From: JAXGXJ01 sp963829545
GTDB taxonomy: Bacteria > Actinomycetota > Thermoleophilia > RBG-16-64-13
Direction of reading: 5' to 3'
NCBI GenBank assembly: GCA_963829545.1
Contig: CAWHIX010000001.1
Location: 150,566-214,565 of the forward strand
DNA: 64,000 bases
The translations under genes and the position numbers were made by a program. Shown here piece by piece: positions 35,402 through 44,307 of this stretch. Each line of letters starts with the position of its first letter. The stretch's first letter is position 1. Below the pieces are notes generated by a model. That model worked only from the letters and a program-made list of their open reading frames with translations, ran no database searches and was not told the origin of the DNA.

Positions 35402-35782
35402 GTGGCTGAGTTGGCAAAATGGCCCGAGTTGGAGCGGCAAGACAACCCCCTCGAACCCGAGATGGCTCCATTGGCGCCGGTTGAGATCAGATTTCAGGTG
35501 AGGCCGGACTCCGGCGAGAAGTGGGACGCGGATCTGGCTGCTGAATGCTCGGTTGCAGGTCGGCCGGCTCCAAGCCCGGGGGCCGTCATGAGCTTCGCCG
35601 CTTGGGAGAAGGATGAAGACCCGACCTTGTACTGCTACGCTCTCGCTCGCGACCTGCGCGACGGCGATCAAGTGAGGCTGAAGGTCCATCCGCGGGATAA
35701 GCGCGACCAGCCGACGTCAGAGGTGCTCTGGGAAAAGGAGTTCCAGGTGCGTGTCGAAGGCGACAAGTACCGCCTCGAGTAA
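35402..35782 (+). CDS. Hypothetical protein, 126 aa
   Basis: Soluble, charged protein. The first half has LAPVEIRFQVRPDSGEKW and the second YCYALARDLRDGDQVRLKV, suggesting a beta-rich fold. GGAGGTACCCA precedes the GTG at 35402. No family recognised. Located in the scarred region between remnants and the CRISPR-repeat-like sequence. Confidence 0.5.
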   Translation: MAELAKWPELERQDNPLEPEMAPLAPVEIRFQVRPDSGEKWDADLAAECSVAGRPAPSPGAVMSFAAWEKDEDPTLYCYALARDLRDGDQVRLKVHPRDKRDQPTSEVLWEKEFQVRVEGDKYRLE

Positions 35783-35792
35783 GGTGCGGTAA

Positions 35793-35822
35793 TCCTGGGC
35801 GATCCTTTTCGGGGATTGAAAC
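35793..35822 (+). repeat. Lone CRISPR-repeat-like sequence
   Basis: CTTTTCGGGGATTGAAAC (35805-35822) has the GGGATTGAAAC ending shared by many type I and III CRISPR repeats. Only one copy is visible, with no spacers and no cas genes, so this is at best a remnant. Confidence 0.25.
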
Positions 35823-35920
35823 CAAGCGGGACGAGTCAAGAGGAGCTTCAGATCCTCAGGTCTCAGACCTCGTTGATCTGCGCTCGTCTCGGCTCGTCCC
35901 GTCGCGAGGCTTCGGTCAAC

Positions 35921-36145
35921 TCACGTGGAGGGTCTGAAGTCACAACCCTTCGCTTCGCTCCACTCCTCGTGCGAGCATCCGAGTTGCGCGTAGATAGCCT
36001 CGAGCAGTGCGCCTTCTTTGATGAGTCCGTCTCGGAAAGATCGCGTGTCGGCCTTCGCGATACTCATCAGCAGCGAGTCGATCCGGCCTTTCACCGCACT
36101 TGTCAGGACTTGGGCTTCCTCATCGGTCAGCGTGATCTGCATCAT
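35921..36145 (-). CDS. Small protein, about 74 aa
   Basis: MMQITLTDEEAQVLTSAVKG opens a helical protein with KADTRSFRDGLIKEGALLEA. It resembles widespread 70-80-residue proteins that start with a Thr-Asp-Glu-Glu cap. GGGAGG (36150-36155) sits 4 or 7 bases before the two adjacent ATGs. Function unknown. Confidence 0.55.
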   Translation of the reverse strand: MMQITLTDEEAQVLTSAVKGRIDSLLMSIAKADTRSFRDGLIKEGALLEAIYAQLGCSHEEWSEAKGCDFRPST

Positions 36146-36259
36146 CCATCCTCCCTGATCGAAGTCGGTGAAACAGGCATATGCATCAGGCCTGAGGCGT
36201 TGGCCGCACCTGGTCACAGTCTAACATTGCTTCCGCTTCCCGCGGGTTCCGATCGGCCG

Positions 36260-36294
36260 TTCTTGGCTTTCTGAAGCGGAGAGGGGGGGATTCG
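36260..36294 (-). pseudogene. Second tRNA-Ser 3'-end fragment
   Basis: TCTTGGCTTTCTGAAGCGGA runs into GAGGGGGGGATTCG, matching the fragment at 31738-31770 and the acceptor end of the intact tRNA-Ser. Similarity stops in the T-loop. Confidence 0.5.
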
Positions 36295-36465
36295 CGCATC
36301 TTGCTGCGCAAGCTGCCTTCCTCGCCTCGCCGTCCGGCTCGGCTCGGACCGCTCGCTGCTCGACAGTCCAAAGGGACTGCCTTGCCGACGCTCGCGCCCT
36401 CGCGGGTTCGGAATCCCCCCGGACCTGGCTGGGAGCCACTTGATGGTTTCTTGTGGGAAACTATA

Positions 36466-36555
<90 letters not shown>

Positions 36556-36920
36556 GTGTGGCGCGTCTGGATGGCTCTTTGTGCACACGGCCACCCAGCG
36601 CAACGAGGATTGTAGCGGATGGAAGCCGCCGTGCGGCGTCTTGAGCGTCCCAAGGATCGACCGCGGGCGCTCGAAGTGCAAGGACACAGGAGGCGGCGAT
36701 CGCGAGCGCCACGGACGTCCTGTACCAGGCTGGGTTCTGCCCCGGAACACACCTGCTACCCGCAGGCCGGATCTTCTGTCTGCTTCTGGCTGGACCGTCG
36801 GCCGTCCACAGATCAGCGTCGTATCGCTCGGCCAGCGCAAGGAGTAGGCGTCGTAGGCCGCGTGGCAGACGGAGGGTGGAGGCGACTCGCAGCGACCGGC
36901 TTCACGAGCGAGCCATGAGG
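36556..36920. repeat. Segmental duplication, copy A (flank of the intact tRNA-Ser)
   Basis: Shares CTGGATGGCTCT, GAGGATTGTAGCGGATG and CAGACGGAGGGTGGAGGCGA, in the same order, with copy B at 37355-37560. No gene is recognised in it. Confidence 0.6.
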
Positions 36921-37268
36921 CTCCAGCTCGAGTCCGGAGCCGGCAAGCCCGACCAGCAGGCTGTTGTATTCCGCCCTTCTGGTAGCGGTAGAGCGTGCTA
37001 GCTCGACAGCCCAGCGACGGTCGAGCTGAAGCCGGCGGGAACCGCGTCGAGAGAACCAGGAGCCAGGCCCTCAAGCGTCCGGACCACCAACAGGATCGTA
37101 GGCGATAATGCTCGCGTAGGCGATCGGAGTTGCCCTTCTCGCCCTCGATGATGCCGGTGCGAAGGCAGCTGCGAGAATCATGAAGGTAAATGTCTTTCCC
37201 GGTCCGCTCCTGAGATCGCGGAAGGGTGGGATCTGAAGCGAGCCCCGGAGTCTTCGCTCACGTAATGC

Positions 37269-37354
37269 TCGTAGGCGGGGGGATACGAACGCCCGGACCA
37301 CCTGGGGGAAACGGTTTTCGCGCCCGACGATTAAACCGTCTCTGCCACCTTCTG
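37269..37354 (-). pseudogene. Degenerate tRNA-Ser copy
   Basis: The minus strand reads AGGTGGCAGAGACGGTTTAA and later CGCGAAAACCG with a CGA anticodon position. The acceptor ends no longer pair (CAGAAGG against CCGCCTACG), and the anticodon and T stems have mismatches. A decayed duplicate of the tRNA at 36466-36555. Confidence 0.65.
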
Positions 37355-37560
37355 TCGCGCGCGACTGGATGGCTCTCCGTAACGGTGCACCCGCGCCTCG
37401 AGGATTGTAGCGGATGCACACGCCTCCATCCAACCTCTTTCGAGCGATTAACGATCGACCTGAACGTGTGCGCGGGTCCGTAGCCGGCGTAGGCCGCAGG
37501 TCAGACGGAGGGTGGAGGCGACGCGAGGCCGCTTCTACGAGCGGGCCAAGCGTAGCAGGC
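37355..37560. repeat. Segmental duplication, copy B
   Basis: Diverged counterpart of 36556-36920, with the same ordered blocks at the same side of the tRNA-like sequence but with a shorter interior. No gene recognised. Confidence 0.55.
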
Positions 37561-37695
37561 TGGAGGCCCCTCTTAGTAACAGCCGCCGGCCGCCGATACG
37601 TACTGCACGGGAAGCTTCGGCGGGTCCTTGCACGGACGCGGCCCCTGCTGGGGGAGCCGTATCGGCGCTGCATGAAAGCAAGGGAAGGTGAGCAC

Positions 37696-39384
37696 ATGTC
37701 GGACGTTGTGGAGTTGCACGGCGTTCTCCGCCTTGGTGATATCCTCGTCGAGCAGGGGGTGATCACCGAAGAGCAACTGAGTATTAGCCTTCGCCATCAG
37801 CGAGAGACCGGCGCGAGATTGGGTGCGACACTGGCCGATCTGGGGTACGCCACACCGGACCAGATAGCGGCCGCCCTCGTCTGGCAGAGCACCTGGGCTC
37901 TGTCTGCTCTCTGCGAGATTAATAACGACCCGGCGACGGTGGGCATGCTCTCCGAGCAGTTCTGCCGGGCACGGCGAGTGCTCCCCATACGCTTTAACAC
38001 CCGCGGCACTCTGATGCTCGCCATGGTGGACCCGACCGACATCGTCACCATCGACGATGCCAGACTCATCACCGGGGTTGAGATCTCCCCGGTACCTGTC
38101 AGCCTGAAGGGCTTTGAAGAGGCGCTCCAAGCGGTGTACTCGAAGACCAAAAGCCTGGAGGTAAGCTTCCTCGGCCAATCGGAACAGGCACTGGAGGGAC
38201 CGACCGGCCGCGAGTTCGCGGAATACGAGGGCGTGGTGTCGCTGGTGAACGACATCCTCGCTGCCGCGGTTCGACATGGAGCATCAGATATCCACATCGA
38301 GCCCCACGAGGATGGTGCGGCGGTCCGTATGAGGATTGACGGGATGCTCCACCACCTCACCGACGTCCCCAAGGACATCAAGGATGGTGTTGTCGTCGCG
38401 CATCAAGATCATCGGGGACATGGACATCGCCGAGAAACGCCTGCCCCAGGACGGCCGCGCCACCTTCCGCCTGGACGACAAGGCGGTCGATCTACGGATC
38501 GCTACTCTTCCCACCGTATTCGGTGAGAACGTGACTATCCGCCTACTCGACAAGTCCGGATGCAGGCCCTCAGCCTGGAGGACCTGGGTATGGAAAGGGC
38601 CGAGTTGATCCTGTTCCGCGAGGCGCTCAGGCGCCCCTTCGGGGAGGTGCTCATCACAGGACCGACCGGGGCAGGCAAGTCCACCACCCTCTACGCCGGT
38701 CTCGAGGAATTGAACCGGCCGGAGGTGAAGATCTACACGGTCGAGGACCCTGTCGAGAGGGTGATGCCCGGGATCCTCCAGTCCCAGATCCGGCCGCTCA
38801 TAGGAATGACCTTCGCCTCAATGCTCCGCTCTCTCGTTCGCGGCGACCCGGACATCATCATGATCGGGGAGATACGCGACAAGGAGACCGCCTTCATAGC
38901 CGCCGAGGCTTCGCTGACCGGGCATCTGGTGCTGTCCACGCTCCACACGAACGATGCCGCTTCTGCGGTCACCCGCTTGGTCGAGATGGGCCTGCCCCCC
39001 TACCTGATATCGTCCAGCCTCGTATGTGTTGTCGCGCAGAGACTCGCGCGGAAGCTGTGCCCCCGCTGCAGGCAGACCGTCTTCCGTGGAACCAGGCTCG
39101 ATGACAGAGGCCGAGCGTGTTCTCCTGGGTTCGACGGAGGCCGTCGTCGGAAGGGCGGTAGGTTGCGGCAATTGCTTCAGTACCGGCTACCGGGGAAGGG
39201 TGGGGCTGTTCGAGATCCTACCCGTGGACCCGGGACTCCGGGAGCTCATACTCACCCATGCGGTGCCGAGCGGGTGCGAGAGCACACGCAGCGTCTTGGC
39301 ATGAAGACTCTGCGCGAAGACGGACGGCTGAAGGTTCTCGCCGGTCTGACCACCGCCGAGGAGGTCGAACGGCTGACGACCTGA
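37696..39384 (+). CDS. GspE/PilB-type secretion or pilus ATPase, frame-disrupted
   Basis: About 560 residues. The N-terminal MshEN/GSPII-E domain has RLGDILVEQGVITEEQL and GARLGATLADLGYATPDQIA. The ATPase core has the helix ASDIHIEPHEDGAAVRMRIDG, DMDIAEKRLPQDGR, Walker A GPTGAGKST, Asp-box VEDPVE, Walker B GDPDIIMIGEIRD and the HLVLSTLHTNDA box, followed by zinc-cysteine pairs LCPRC and GCGNC. Shifts are needed near 38395, 38560, 39090 and 39280. Such ATPases power type IV pilus or type II secretion assembly, but no partner gene is nearby. Confidence 0.85.
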
Positions 39385-39438
39385 GCGAGGGTCGCCACCG
39401 TAGCTGCAGTTCAAGCGCCGTGGCCACCGGCGCCTTGG

Positions 39439-40431
39439 TCAGTGCTGGTGTCCCACATGTCCTTCGTCGGGTGGGCTGAGGACCTGGGGCACCAGAACGC
39501 ACGTGCTCCCGGCGCACTCGCCGCCGGCCGGTTCCAACTCCAGGGTCACGTGGCCGATACCGAAATCCCGCGCCAGCATCCGCTTGATCCCAACGAGAAG
39601 CGCCGCCGATTCGGAGAGCGTCGCCTCCTCAGCCTCTATGTGCGCCGATAGAGCCAGGTCGGCCGACGAGATGGACCAGATGTGCAGGTCGTGCACACCC
39701 TCGACCCCGTCTGTCGCGCGGATGGCCGAGTCCACCTCCGCGAACTCGACTCCTTCGGGCGTCCCTTCCATGAGCACGTTCACCGTCGCCCGGATGATGC
39801 GTACCGCCTGCCGCGTGATCCAGACCGAGACCAGGATCGACACTATCGGGTCTGCGTAACTCCAGTCGGTGTAATAGATGACGATCCCACTCAGCATCAC
39901 GCCGAAACTGGTGGCAGCGTCGCCCACCAAGTGCAGGAAGGCGGCCCGCAGATTGAGGTCGTGCCCGTGTGACCGAAGCAGAAGGGCGGCGAACGTGTTG
40001 ATCACCAGGCCGCCGGCGGCGAAAGCGATGACCCACAGGCCCTCCACCGGCTCGGGGTTGGCGATGCGCCGGATGGCTTCGATGACTATGTAGACGGAGA
40101 TGCCTACCAGCACGGCGGAATTGAACAGCGCCACCAGGATCTCCGCCCGCTTGTAGGCGTAGGTGCGTGTGGGCGTCCTCTGCCGGCGACCCAGGCGCAC
40201 GGCCCAGAGGCTCAACCCCAGGGCGACCACGTCGCTGAGGTTGTGGGCCGCGTCGGACAGAAGCCCGAGGCTGTTGGCGACGATACCCCCCGCCACCTGC
40301 AGCAGCGTGATGAGGAGGTTGAGCGCCAGGCTGATGATCAGGCGCCGGTCGGGGGCCGCGCCCAGCAGGGGCATTCCCTCCCCGTGGAGGTCGCGGTCGT
40401 GGTCGTGCGGAGTGTGGTCGTGGTCCGCCAT
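39439..40431 (-). CDS. Cation diffusion facilitator (zinc/cobalt/cadmium exporter)
   Basis: 330-residue CDF transporter, a proton-coupled divalent-metal exporter. A His-rich N-terminus (HDHTPHDHDRDLHG) precedes six membrane segments. The transport site is in LSDAAHNLSD (helix 2) and HLVGDAATS (helix 5). A C-terminal cytoplasmic metal domain starts at EVDSAIRATDGVEGVHDLHI. The layout matches CzcD/ZitB. Metal specificity is inferred from family. No metalloregulator is adjacent. Confidence 0.93.
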   Translation of the reverse strand: MADHDHTPHDHDRDLHGEGMPLLGAAPDRRLIISLALNLLITLLQVAGGIVANSLGLLSDAAHNLSDVVALGLSLWAVRLGRRQRTPTRTYAYKRAEILVALFNSAVLVGISVYIVIEAIRRIANPEPVEGLWVIAFAAGGLVINTFAALLLRSHGHDLNLRAAFLHLVGDAATSFGVMLSGIVIYYTDWSYADPIVSILVSVWITRQAVRIIRATVNVLMEGTPEGVEFAEVDSAIRATDGVEGVHDLHIWSISSADLALSAHIEAEEATLSESAALLVGIKRMLARDFGIGHVTLELEPAGGECAGSTCVLVPQVLSPPDEGHVGHQH

Positions 40432-40552
40432 ATGCGCTCAGGCCACCACGATCTCCTGGCCTACCAGTACCCGGCGGTAGCCGCGAGCGTGAACGGCCGC
40501 ACCAAGCCGGAGACGGAGTAGTAGGACTCGTAGGCCTTGTCGGTGAGCGACA

Positions 40553-40996
40553 TCAGGGCACGTCTCCGGAGCGTCGTCTTTCGAAGAACTCGCGCAGAAG
40601 CGCGGCGCCTTCGGCAGCCATGAGCCCGGCCCTGATCTCCGGTCTGTGGTTGAGAGCGGGATGATCGACGACGTTGAGTACCGAGCCGGCGGCGCCCGCC
40701 TTGGGATCGTCGGGTCCGTACACCAGACGCCGCACGCGGGCCAGCACCATGGCGCCGGCGCACATGGCGCAGGGCTCCAGGGTCACGTAGATCGTGGCTT
40801 CACGAAGCCGCCAGCCACCCAGCGCCGCGGCTGCCTCGCGCAGCACCAGCATCTCCGCGTGCGCGGTAGGGTCGTGGCGGCGCTCGCGCTCGTTGCCGGC
40901 GGCCGCGACGACCCTACCTTCGATGGTGAGCACCGCCCCGACCGGGACCTCGCCCTCCTCACCGGCGCGGAGTGCCTCCTCGAGCGCCAGGACCAT
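40553..40996 (-). CDS. tadA: tRNA-specific adenosine deaminase
   Basis: TadA converts A34 to inosine in tRNA-Arg(ACG). About 147 residues from the ATG at 40996; a TTG at about 41041 would add 15 residues nearer the family's usual N-terminus. Zinc motifs HAEM (with proton-shuttle Glu) and PCAMCAGAM are intact, and VPVGAVLTIEGRVVA precedes them as expected. The C-terminal AALLREFFERRR matches the family's tail helix. A PLDc_N-type membrane-protein gene lies upstream. Confidence 0.9.
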   Translation of the reverse strand: MVLALEEALRAGEEGEVPVGAVLTIEGRVVAAAGNERERRHDPTAHAEMLVLREAAAALGGWRLREATIYVTLEPCAMCAGAMVLARVRRLVYGPDDPKAGAAGSVLNVVDHPALNHRPEIRAGLMAAEGAALLREFFERRRSGDVP

Positions 40997-41058
40997 GAAG
41001 CTCCGGTCGGGGTCTACCTCTCCAGTACTGTGGGCGGCCAAGATGCGGTCGTGCGTCC

Positions 41059-41328
41059 TCAGATACCCTCGTCCGCCCGGCAGCAGCCGCAGCGGTCCAT
41101 CAGCCCCACGATCCCGTCCTTGCGACCGACGGTGAAATAGGCCAGCGGCCCGAACCAATCGATGAAGGCCAGGGCCGTCCACATGCGTTTGTCGCCTCGG
41201 ATCTCTTCGGCGGGCCGACGCTTGATGTCCCAGAGGGTGACGACCAGGAGGGCCACCTGTATCGTGCCGAGGACGATGATGGCCACCTTGCCCCCGGTCG
41301 ATAGATCGCCCCAGCGTTTGTTCTTCAC
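41059..41328 (-). CDS. PLDc_N-type small membrane protein
   Basis: About 89 residues. Two membrane segments flank WDIKRRPAEEIRGDKRMW and end in FIDWFGPLAYFTVGRKDG, the phospholipase D N-terminal-domain pattern found alone in many small proteins. AGGAGGAATA precedes the GTG at 41328. A short cysteine tail (RCGCCRADEGI) follows. Upstream of tadA on the same strand. Confidence 0.78.
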   Translation of the reverse strand: MKNKRWGDLSTGGKVAIIVLGTIQVALLVVTLWDIKRRPAEEIRGDKRMWTALAFIDWFGPLAYFTVGRKDGIVGLMDRCGCCRADEGI

Positions 41329-41441
41329 TATTCCTCCTTGTGCTCGCGTGGTCGCCGTCAATAATACCCCCGCGATGCGAAGGTCTACCGCGCTGCTGCG
41401 CGGTAGCTAGCGCGCGCCGGAAGAGATCATGGCCTTCCCGG

Positions 41442-41759
41442 TCACAGATCCGGGTGCGCTCCGACTACCGATGGAGTCAACCGAGCTCTTCGCGACGGGT
41501 CTGCGTCACTCCTTTCGGCTCGAGCCGGGCGACAGGCCCTCTCCGCGGCGGCCGGGAAGACCTCACAGATCTGCCCATCGTCGTACACGATACGCAGCCG
41601 TTGGACGGTGTCGTCCTGGATGAGCAGGGTTACCCCCGCCACGCCCCGCTGCGGCGTGTCGAAGGTGATCTCCTGCTCCACGACCGAGAGCTTCCGCCAC
41701 GCCACGTAGGCGACAGGGGCAAGGATGACGAGAACTGCTATGAGGCTCGGCAGAAGCAT
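41442..41759 (-). CDS. Small membrane-anchored hypothetical protein
   Basis: 105 residues. One N-terminal membrane segment (3-21) then a beta-rich stretch, SVVEQEITFDTPQRGVAGVT. The last 25 residues are low-complexity Arg/Ala-rich, so a frame error near the end is possible. No family recognised. Confidence 0.45.
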   Translation of the reverse strand: MLLPSLIAVLVILAPVAYVAWRKLSVVEQEITFDTPQRGVAGVTLLIQDDTVQRLRIVYDDGQICEVFPAAAERACRPARAERSDADPSRRARLTPSVVGAHPDL

Positions 41760-41942
41760 CTGAATACCCCCGGGGTGCTGGCGTTGTGCGACGAAGAAGA
41801 TGTTAGCGGGGGGGTCGGACAGGAAAAGGGAGCGACACCATCTACTTCGACAGGGAGAGGCCGCCGGAACGGGCGAGGGTTGACGCCCGAGTCGCGCACT
41901 GGTAGGTTTCGCAGGCCGTGAGGCGCCAAAGGAAGGGGCGAC

Positions 41943-42140
41943 ACGAGAAGGCCGACCGACAAGCAGCTGGACTCCCTAGGGATCTTTCTTCTCATTACCG
42001 GCGTGGTCATCGGGATGGGAGTGGCCTGGATAGGGGTGCTGCCCACCGGCTTGACTATCGCGATGATCGTGCTGGCGCTCGTCCTGGTGGCTACCGGCCT
42101 GTTCTTGAACCGGAGGTTCCATTCCAAGGACGACTTCTAG
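41943..42140 (+). CDS. Small two-segment membrane protein, uncertain start
   Basis: The frame RRPTDKQLDSLGIFLLITG continues through a second hydrophobic segment (IAMIVLALVLVATGLFLNRRF) to a stop at 42138-42140, a convincing small membrane protein of about 65 residues. There is no ATG or GTG at the expected place; an ACG follows AAAGGAAGGGGCGAC. The true start may be altered by a base error. Confidence 0.45.
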   Translation, partial: TRRPTDKQLDSLGIFLLITGVVIGMGVAWIGVLPTGLTIAMIVLALVLVATGLFLNRRFHSKDDF

Positions 42141-42214
42141 AGGGCAACTGCCGGAAAGACGGCCCTCGGATCGAGGCGGATCTCACCGGCGCCGCGCCGA
42201 TCCATGGGCACAAA

Positions 42215-42365
42215 AAGAGAGCCCCAAGTGGACTCGCTTTGCACCTTTCACTGGCTCTCACTTCGTTCCCGCTTCGCTGTACTTCGCGGCCATTTGTCTC
42301 CGCGTTTCCTCTGCGGGCCCCTTTGTAAGCTCCTCAGATGCTGCGTCTGAGCTCTTGGGACTCTT
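42215..42365. repeat. Dispersed 151-bp element with imperfect terminal inverted repeats, copy 1
   Basis: Begins AAGAGAGCCCCAAGTGGACT and ends CTGAGCTCTTGGGACTCTT. The ends are imperfect inverted complements. A hairpin CTCAGA-TGCTGCG-TCTGAG lies near the right end. The middle is poorly conserved relative to copy 2 at 62870-63024. No coding potential. Confidence 0.65.
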
Positions 42366-42601
42366 GAATACATTGTACTCGGGCGACCGAGGATGTCAAG
42401 GCTGAGCCGGCCCTCGAAGCGCGAAAAACAACGCTATGTGCAGGTAGTAGCGGCGGATTGTTGTACGCTTCCGGCGGACGGTCTCACTGACGGCCCGACG
42501 ACTGGGTAGCGGCCAGCGGGTAGCGGGCGGCTTGGCGTACGCCCCGTCGGGCGGTCAGACGCGGGGCGGTTGGTCCTGCGGCGGTCTGACTGGCATGGTG
42601 A

Positions 42602-42623
42602 GGGGGCGCCTTGCGGCGCCCCC
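42602..42623 (-). terminator. Terminator-like hairpin after the ABC binding protein gene
   Basis: GGGGGCGCC-TTGC-GGCGCCCCC, a 9-bp perfect stem, 60 bases beyond the binding-protein stop on the minus strand. No T-tract. Confidence 0.5.
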
Positions 42624-42682
42624 AGTCGGTGACTCTTGCGTGGGCCCTCGCGTCGCCGCGAGACGCCCCGGCGCTTCTCCGT

Positions 42683-44173
42683 CTAAGCGATGGGCAGCGC
42701 CTTCGGCTCGGTGAGCGTGTCGTCGAGCATGTAGGGGGCAGCGGTCTTGTCGACCGGTACTTCGTCGAAGGTCCACTTGCCGCCCTGCATGAGCCACTGA
42801 GCCCCGCCCAGACCATGGTCATAGACGTTCTTGGTCTTGTGACCCGGGCCGGCCGGCCAGTCGGCCGCGCCGGGACCGGTCGCGGCGATCAGCGGGGCGG
42901 TGAAGTCGATGGACCCCACGATGGTGTCGAGCTTCATCGTCTCGATGGCGGCCAGGAGGGCGTCCTTGCTCTTCGGATCGGTGGCGTTCTTGATGGCGTA
43001 GATGGCCATCTCACCCACGACGTAGTGGAGGAGGGGAGCCGTCTGCTGCAGACCCTTCTTGGCCTCGAAATCGTCGGCCAACTGTGCGCACGTCTCCCCG
43101 GTCAACGAGGAAGTGAAGGGGAAGGTGCGATGCCACCACAGCTCTTTCAGAAGGCCGTTGGCGATGTCGCCGAGTGCGTCGACGGAATCGGGGAAGAGCA
43201 GGGCCTTGCCGATCATGCAGGCCTTGACCGTCAGCCCCTGCTGCGCGGCGCCTTTCCAGAAGTTGGTGAAGTCCGGCGGGATCATGTTGCCGGTGATGAG
43301 CTCGACGCCCTCGCTCTTGAAGGTGGAGATCTCCTTGGTGAAGTCCTCGGTGCCGGGCTGGAAGCGGCCGGGGTCGACCACGGTATAGCCCTTGGTCTCC
43401 ATGAACTTGGGTACTTCCTCGCTGAAGAACAGACCGTCGGCCGTGTTGTCGAACATGGCCCCGATCTTCTTGTTGCTGGGGATCTTCTCGTAGCAGGCCC
43501 AGTTCTCGGTGATCCAGTCTTCGCCGCCGAAGAAGACGTGATAGGACCACTTGTATTCCTTGTTCTGGCCCAGATAGGTCTGCCACGGGCAGTCGGTGGA
43601 GACGATGGGGACGCCGCCCGCCTCGGCCTGCTCGACCACCGGGGTCACCGTGTCCGGGGTCGAGGCTACCATCAGCATGTCGACCTGGGCGTTGTTGATG
43701 AGGTCGCCCGCCACCTGCGAGGCCCGGGAGACGTCGGACTGGCTGTCCTGCACTTCGATCTTGACCGGATGCTTCTTCCCGTCGCCGCCCACGATGCCGT
43801 CACCGATGTATTCCTCCCAGCGTTCGACGCAGTACTGGTCGGGGAGACCGAAGGAAGCCAGCGGGCCCGTGAGCGGGGTGACGAATCCCACCTTGATCTC
43901 GTCGCCCATCTCGGCCCCCGCGCTCACCGTGGTGGTGCTCTCGGCCGGGGCTGTAGTCTCGGTCGGCGCGGCGGTGGTCTCCGTCGGGGCTGCGGTGGTA
44001 GTGGTCTCTTCTTCCTCGCCGCAGGCCGTGACCAAGCCGCCGAGCCCAGCTCCTACGCCGATGGCAGCGCCGGCGATGCCGGCCATCTTGAGGAAGTCGC
44101 GCCGGCTGACGCATCTTCCTGTCGGGTCTGTGTCTCGCGTTCCGTTCCGTTTCTCGAGATCGCTGTCTGACAC
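42683..44173 (-). CDS. ABC transporter substrate-binding lipoprotein (branched-chain amino acid type)
   Basis: 496 residues. A twin-arginine-like motif (SRRDFLKMAG) runs into a lipobox (LVTAC), followed by a Thr/Pro linker (about 58-85). A type I periplasmic-binding (LivJ-like) fold follows, with IKVGFVTPLTGPLASFG at its start. Ligands of the family include amino acids, amides, urea and aromatic acids. No permease or ATPase gene is adjacent, so it is an orphan in this window. The ATG at 44173 is followed by the charged MSDSDLEKRNG leader. Confidence 0.85.
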   Translation of the reverse strand: MSDSDLEKRNGTRDTDPTGRCVSRRDFLKMAGIAGAAIGVGAGLGGLVTACGEEEETTTTAAPTETTAAPTETTAPAESTTTVSAGAEMGDEIKVGFVTPLTGPLASFGLPDQYCVERWEEYIGDGIVGGDGKKHPVKIEVQDSQSDVSRASQVAGDLINNAQVDMLMVASTPDTVTPVVEQAEAGGVPIVSTDCPWQTYLGQNKEYKWSYHVFFGGEDWITENWACYEKIPSNKKIGAMFDNTADGLFFSEEVPKFMETKGYTVVDPGRFQPGTEDFTKEISTFKSEGVELITGNMIPPDFTNFWKGAAQQGLTVKACMIGKALLFPDSVDALGDIANGLLKELWWHRTFPFTSSLTGETCAQLADDFEAKKGLQQTAPLLHYVVGEMAIYAIKNATDPKSKDALLAAIETMKLDTIVGSIDFTAPLIAATGPGAADWPAGPGHKTKNVYDHGLGGAQWLMQGGKWTFDEVPVDKTAAPYMLDDTLTEPKALPIA

Positions 44174-44307
44174 TGCAAAACCCCCTGAGATCGGATTGGC
44201 ATTGATCAGTGTGGACTGGATCCTATCGACGGCCCGATCTATCGACCCCCTTTCGCATGCCTACCCTGTTCGCCTTCTCTCATTCTACGCTTCAGGTTCC
44301 CGGTGCT

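Noticed and set aside
40461..40553. 30-codon frame MSLTDKAYESYYSVSGLVRP...
   Set aside because: Plausible composition but very short, squeezed between tadA and the CDF gene, with no family; not enough support.
42611..44170. 519-codon plus-strand open frame opposite the ABC binding protein
   Set aside because: Shadow of a clearly real lipoprotein gene.
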